A stretch of DNA of 8,546 nucleotides. Origin: Rhodoferax sp. OV413 (GTDB lineage Bacteria > Pseudomonadota > Gammaproteobacteria > Burkholderiales > Burkholderiaceae_C). The stretch covers positions 1 through 8,546 of the forward strand of contig CAMATS010000074.1 in the NCBI GenBank assembly GCA_945861195.1, written 5' to 3'. This document shows, piece after piece, positions 6,571-8,546 of the stretch. Position numbers and translations under genes: made by a program. Numbering within the stretch: the first letter of the stretch is position 1; each line of letters opens with the position of its first letter. The notes under the pieces are model-generated. The model worked only from the letters and a program-made list of their open reading frames with translations. It did no database searches and was not told the DNA's origin.

Positions 6571-7095
6571 TCAAACGCTCCACTTTTGAATCAATTGCTC
6601 GGGACGCATTGCGTCATAGCCCTCGAAAGGCTGATGGATCCAAGGGTTGGTGGGCAAAAATTCTACCGAGTAATCAGGCGCGAAGCTTGACATGGCCTTG
6701 GTCCAAATGACAGCGCTGCGCAACTCGGTGATGGGTGCGTAGTTGGTCCGCAGCTGCGTAATGACCGCCTTCAAGGTGTGCCCAGAATCCGCCAGGTCGT
6801 CCACCAACAGCACCCGCCCTGCAATCTCTCCCTTGGGCGTGGTGATGAAGCGGGCAATATCGAGGTGGCCCTGCACGGTACCGGCGTCCGAACGGTAAGA
6901 ACTGGTCGACATGATGGCCAGCGGCTTGTCGAACACCCGAGACAAGATATCGCCCGGGCGCATACCACCCCGCGCCAGACACAAAATGGTGTCAAACGGC
7001 CATTCAGATTGGTGGATTTTGATCGCCAGTTTTTCAATCAGGTTGTGGTACTCGTCATAGCTGACGTACAGGTGTTTGCCGTCTTCGGTCAACAT
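6571..7095 (-). CDS. Purine-type phosphoribosyltransferase
   Basis: A 174-residue type I phosphoribosyltransferase, cytosolic, that uses PRPP. The PRPP loop VLLVDDLADSGHTL (95-108) is intact, with the acidic pair D99-D100. The N-terminal LARGGMRPGDILSRVF (40-55) contains the conserved Arg-Gly segment of this fold. Near the C-terminus NPWIHQPFE (150-158) has the Trp and aromatic residues seen in the base-binding end of Gpt/Hpt-like enzymes. Purine salvage (hypoxanthine, guanine or xanthine) is therefore the likely role, supported by purA upstream on the same strand; the exact base cannot be told from sequence. The ATG at 7095 has a strong AGGAG 7 nt before it. The gene follows purA by 144 nt and is 2 nt from metC. 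Confidence is high for the fold and moderate for the substrate. Confidence 0.87.
   Translation of the reverse strand: MLTEDGKHLYVSYDEYHNLIEKLAIKIHQSEWPFDTILCLARGGMRPGDILSRVFDKPLAIMSTSSYRSDAGTVQGHLDIARFITTPKGEIAGRVLLVDDLADSGHTLKAVITQLRTNYAPITELRSAVIWTKAMSSFAPDYSVEFLPTNPWIHQPFEGYDAMRPEQLIQKWSV
6578..6581 (-). promoter_or_regulatory. Ribosome binding site of metC inside the preceding gene
   Basis: GGAG on the - strand, 9 nt before the ATG at 6568, lies within the last codons of the phosphoribosyltransferase gene. It decides the metC start in favour of the ATG over the GTG at 6583, and it implies that metC is read from the same message as its upstream neighbour. Confidence 0.6.
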
Positions 7096-7102
7096 GGTTT
7101 TG

Positions 7103-7107
7103 CTCCT
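7103..7107 (-). promoter_or_regulatory. Strong ribosome binding site of the phosphoribosyltransferase
   Basis: A perfect AGGAG on the - strand sits 7 nt before the ATG at 7095, the best Shine-Dalgarno match in the window. It fixes the start of this gene. The rest of the 144-nt gap to purA shows no convincing promoter hexamers. Confidence 0.75.
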
Positions 7108-7188
7108 GAATTCATAAAAATAAACCTCTTTTTGGCACTCGAGAAAACCGGGCCTGGGCGGGCCTCATGACGTGGCAAGGGCGCAGGA

Positions 7189-7213
7189 CCGACCCCGCCG
7201 CCGCGGGCACCGG
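7189..7213 (-). terminator. GC-rich hairpin after purA, possible weak terminator or attenuator
   Basis: About 27 nt past the purA stop, the - strand can fold into CCGGT / GTCGG plus CCCGC / GCGGG with one bulged G and a GGCG loop. It is not followed by a T run, so as an intrinsic terminator it is weak at best. It could partly separate purA from the downstream pair or protect the 3' end of the purA message. A chance GC-rich fold is also possible. Confidence 0.3.
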
Positions 7214-7239
7214 TTGAATTGGCAGGGCTGGCATCGGGC

Positions 7240-8546
7240 TCAATCGGCCAGAAAGGGGTGGCGCATCATGATGGTGTGATCACGATCCGGGCTGGTTGAC
7301 ACCATATGAATGGGTACGCCAGTGATTTGCTCAATACGTTGTAGATAAAAACGTGCTTGCATCGGCAAGCGCTCAAACTGCGTGACACCGACCGTGCTGC
7401 CACTCCAGCCCTCAAGCGTTTCATAAACCGGCTTGCAACGGCTGATGTCCTCGGCGCCCATCGGCAGGATGTCAGTGCGCTCACCATCGAGCTCGTAGCC
7501 GGTACACAGCAGCAACTCGGGCAGGCCGTCCAGCACATCGAGCTTGGTGATGCACAGGCCACTCAGGCCATTGACCTGGGCCGAGCGCTTGAGCAGCGCA
7601 GCGTCAAACCAACCGCAGCGCCGGCTGCGCCCGGTCGTCACGCCTTTTTCAGCCCCCACGGTACTCAGGTGGTAGCCCGGCGTACCCGGCGTTTCCCAAT
7701 CGAGCTCGGTCGGAAAGGGTCCCCCGCCAACCCGGGTGCAATAGGCCTTAGTGATGCCCAGGATGTAATGCAACATGCCGGGCCCCACGCCGGCGCCAGC
7801 GGAGGCATTGCCGGCCACGCAGTTGCTGGAGGTGACATAGGGGTAGGTGCCGTGGTCAACATCGAGCAGGGTGCCCTGGGCGCCCTCGAACAGCAGGTTG
7901 GCGCCCTTCAGGTGCGCCTCATTGAGTTCGCGTGACACATCGGCCATCATCGGCTTGAGCAGCTCGGCGTGGCGCATGGCCTCGCCAAAGACCGCATCAA
8001 AATCCAGCCGGCCAGCCCGCAGATAGGCTTGCAGGGTGGGGCCGAAATCAAAATTGGTGGAACCCAAATAGGTGCTCAGCACATGGTTGTGGAGCCCAAG
8101 CAGTTCGCGTAGCTTGTGTGCAAAGCGCTCGGGGTGCTTGAGGTCCTGTACGCGCAGCGCGCGTCGGGCAACTTTGTCTTCATAGGCCGGGCCGATACCC
8201 CGCCCGGTGGTGCCGATCTTGGCATTACCGCCCTTTTCTCGCGCCGCCTCACGCGCCAGGTCAAGAGCCACATGAAAGGGCAGGATCAGCGGGCAGGCCT
8301 CGCTGATGCGCAAACGGCCACGCACCTCAACACCAACCCGCTCCAGACCTTCGATTTCCTCAAACAGTTTGGCCGCCGACAGCACCACGCCATTGCCAAT
8401 GTAGCACTTGACGCCAGGGCGCATGATGCCGCTGGGAATCAAGTGCAGGGCAGTCTTGACGCCATTGATCACCAGGGTATGCCCAGCGTTATGACCGCCC
8501 TGGAAACGCACCACGCCCTGGGCACTCTCGGTCAGCCAATCGACCA
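7240..8546 (-). CDS. purA: Adenylosuccinate synthase, N-terminus cut off by window edge
   Basis: PurA joins IMP and aspartate with GTP to give adenylosuccinate, the first committed step to AMP. The frame stays open to the right edge; the first visible residues VDWLTESAQ lie upstream of RFQGGHNAGHT, so about 20 N-terminal residues with the GDEGKGK P-loop are outside the window. Visible motifs include GTTGRGIGPAYEDK (IMP binding), YPYVTSSNC, EKGVTTGRSRRCGW (the flexible aspartate loop region) and ITKLDVLDG (the TKLD guanine-recognition motif). The C-terminus PFLAD ends at a TGA. A start at 8514 (GTG) would discard conserved sequence and is not the true start. A phosphoribosyltransferase follows after 144 nt. 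Identity is certain. Confidence 0.97.
   Translation of the reverse strand, partial: VDWLTESAQGVVRFQGGHNAGHTLVINGVKTALHLIPSGIMRPGVKCYIGNGVVLSAAKLFEEIEGLERVGVEVRGRLRISEACPLILPFHVALDLAREAAREKGGNAKIGTTGRGIGPAYEDKVARRALRVQDLKHPERFAHKLRELLGLHNHVLSTYLGSTNFDFGPTLQAYLRAGRLDFDAVFGEAMRHAELLKPMMADVSRELNEAHLKGANLLFEGAQGTLLDVDHGTYPYVTSSNCVAGNASAGAGVGPGMLHYILGITKAYCTRVGGGPFPTELDWETPGTPGYHLSTVGAEKGVTTGRSRRCGWFDAALLKRSAQVNGLSGLCITKLDVLDGLPELLLCTGYELDGERTDILPMGAEDISRCKPVYETLEGWSGSTVGVTQFERLPMQARFYLQRIEQITGVPIHMVSTSPDRDHTIMMRHPFLAD

Noticed and set aside
7096..7239. Promoter in the gap between purA and the phosphoribosyltransferase
   Set aside because: A TTGCCA (7178-7173, - strand) resembles a -35 box, but the sequence 17 bp on is GC-rich with no -10; the A/T-rich part near 7110-7130 has no partner -35.
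8512..8514. GTG at 8514 as the start of purA
   Set aside because: Conserved PurA residues (VDWLTESAQG) continue in frame upstream to the window edge, so the gene is partial.

Overview
The window looks like a chromosomal segment of a GC-rich betaproteobacterium, most likely Burkholderiales and perhaps Comamonadaceae. This is an inference from gene content, gene order and the look of the proteins; no alignment was run. Coding density is high. Eight protein genes are visible, seven complete and one cut by the right edge, plus one strongly structured intergenic island.

Left part (1-2282, + strand): a YqhA/UPF0114 membrane protein is followed after 43 nt by a single-chain class I (4Fe-4S) fumarate hydratase. 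Middle (2283-2675): an intergenic stretch of about 390 nt with no convincing protein gene. It holds a dense set of stems over roughly 2331-2642 and is best read as a structured RNA. My leading identification is a HEARO/omega-RNA type element (the guide RNA family of IscB nucleases) with no iscB gene beside it; this is a recognition from memory and is not proven.

Centre (2676-5281): a YbbA-type ABC ATPase (- strand) and a TesA-type SGNH esterase (+ strand) are divergent, and their start codons overlap by two bases. tesA runs into selU/mnmH (tRNA 2-selenouridine synthase) through a 4-nt ATGA overlap. selU in turn meets, stop codon over stop codon, a small Lys-rich protein on the - strand that starts with TTG.

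Right part (5351-8546, - strand, read right to left): purA (adenylosuccinate synthase, 5' end outside the window), a purine-type phosphoribosyltransferase, and a cystathionine beta-lyase (metC type) whose ribosome binding site lies inside the end of the phosphoribosyltransferase gene. The first two are purine metabolism, and the third makes homocysteine for methionine.

Most genes are housekeeping. The parts worth a second look are the RNA island, the zero-leader divergent start pair, the apparent Tat signal on the esterase, and the TTG-started Lys-rich small protein.
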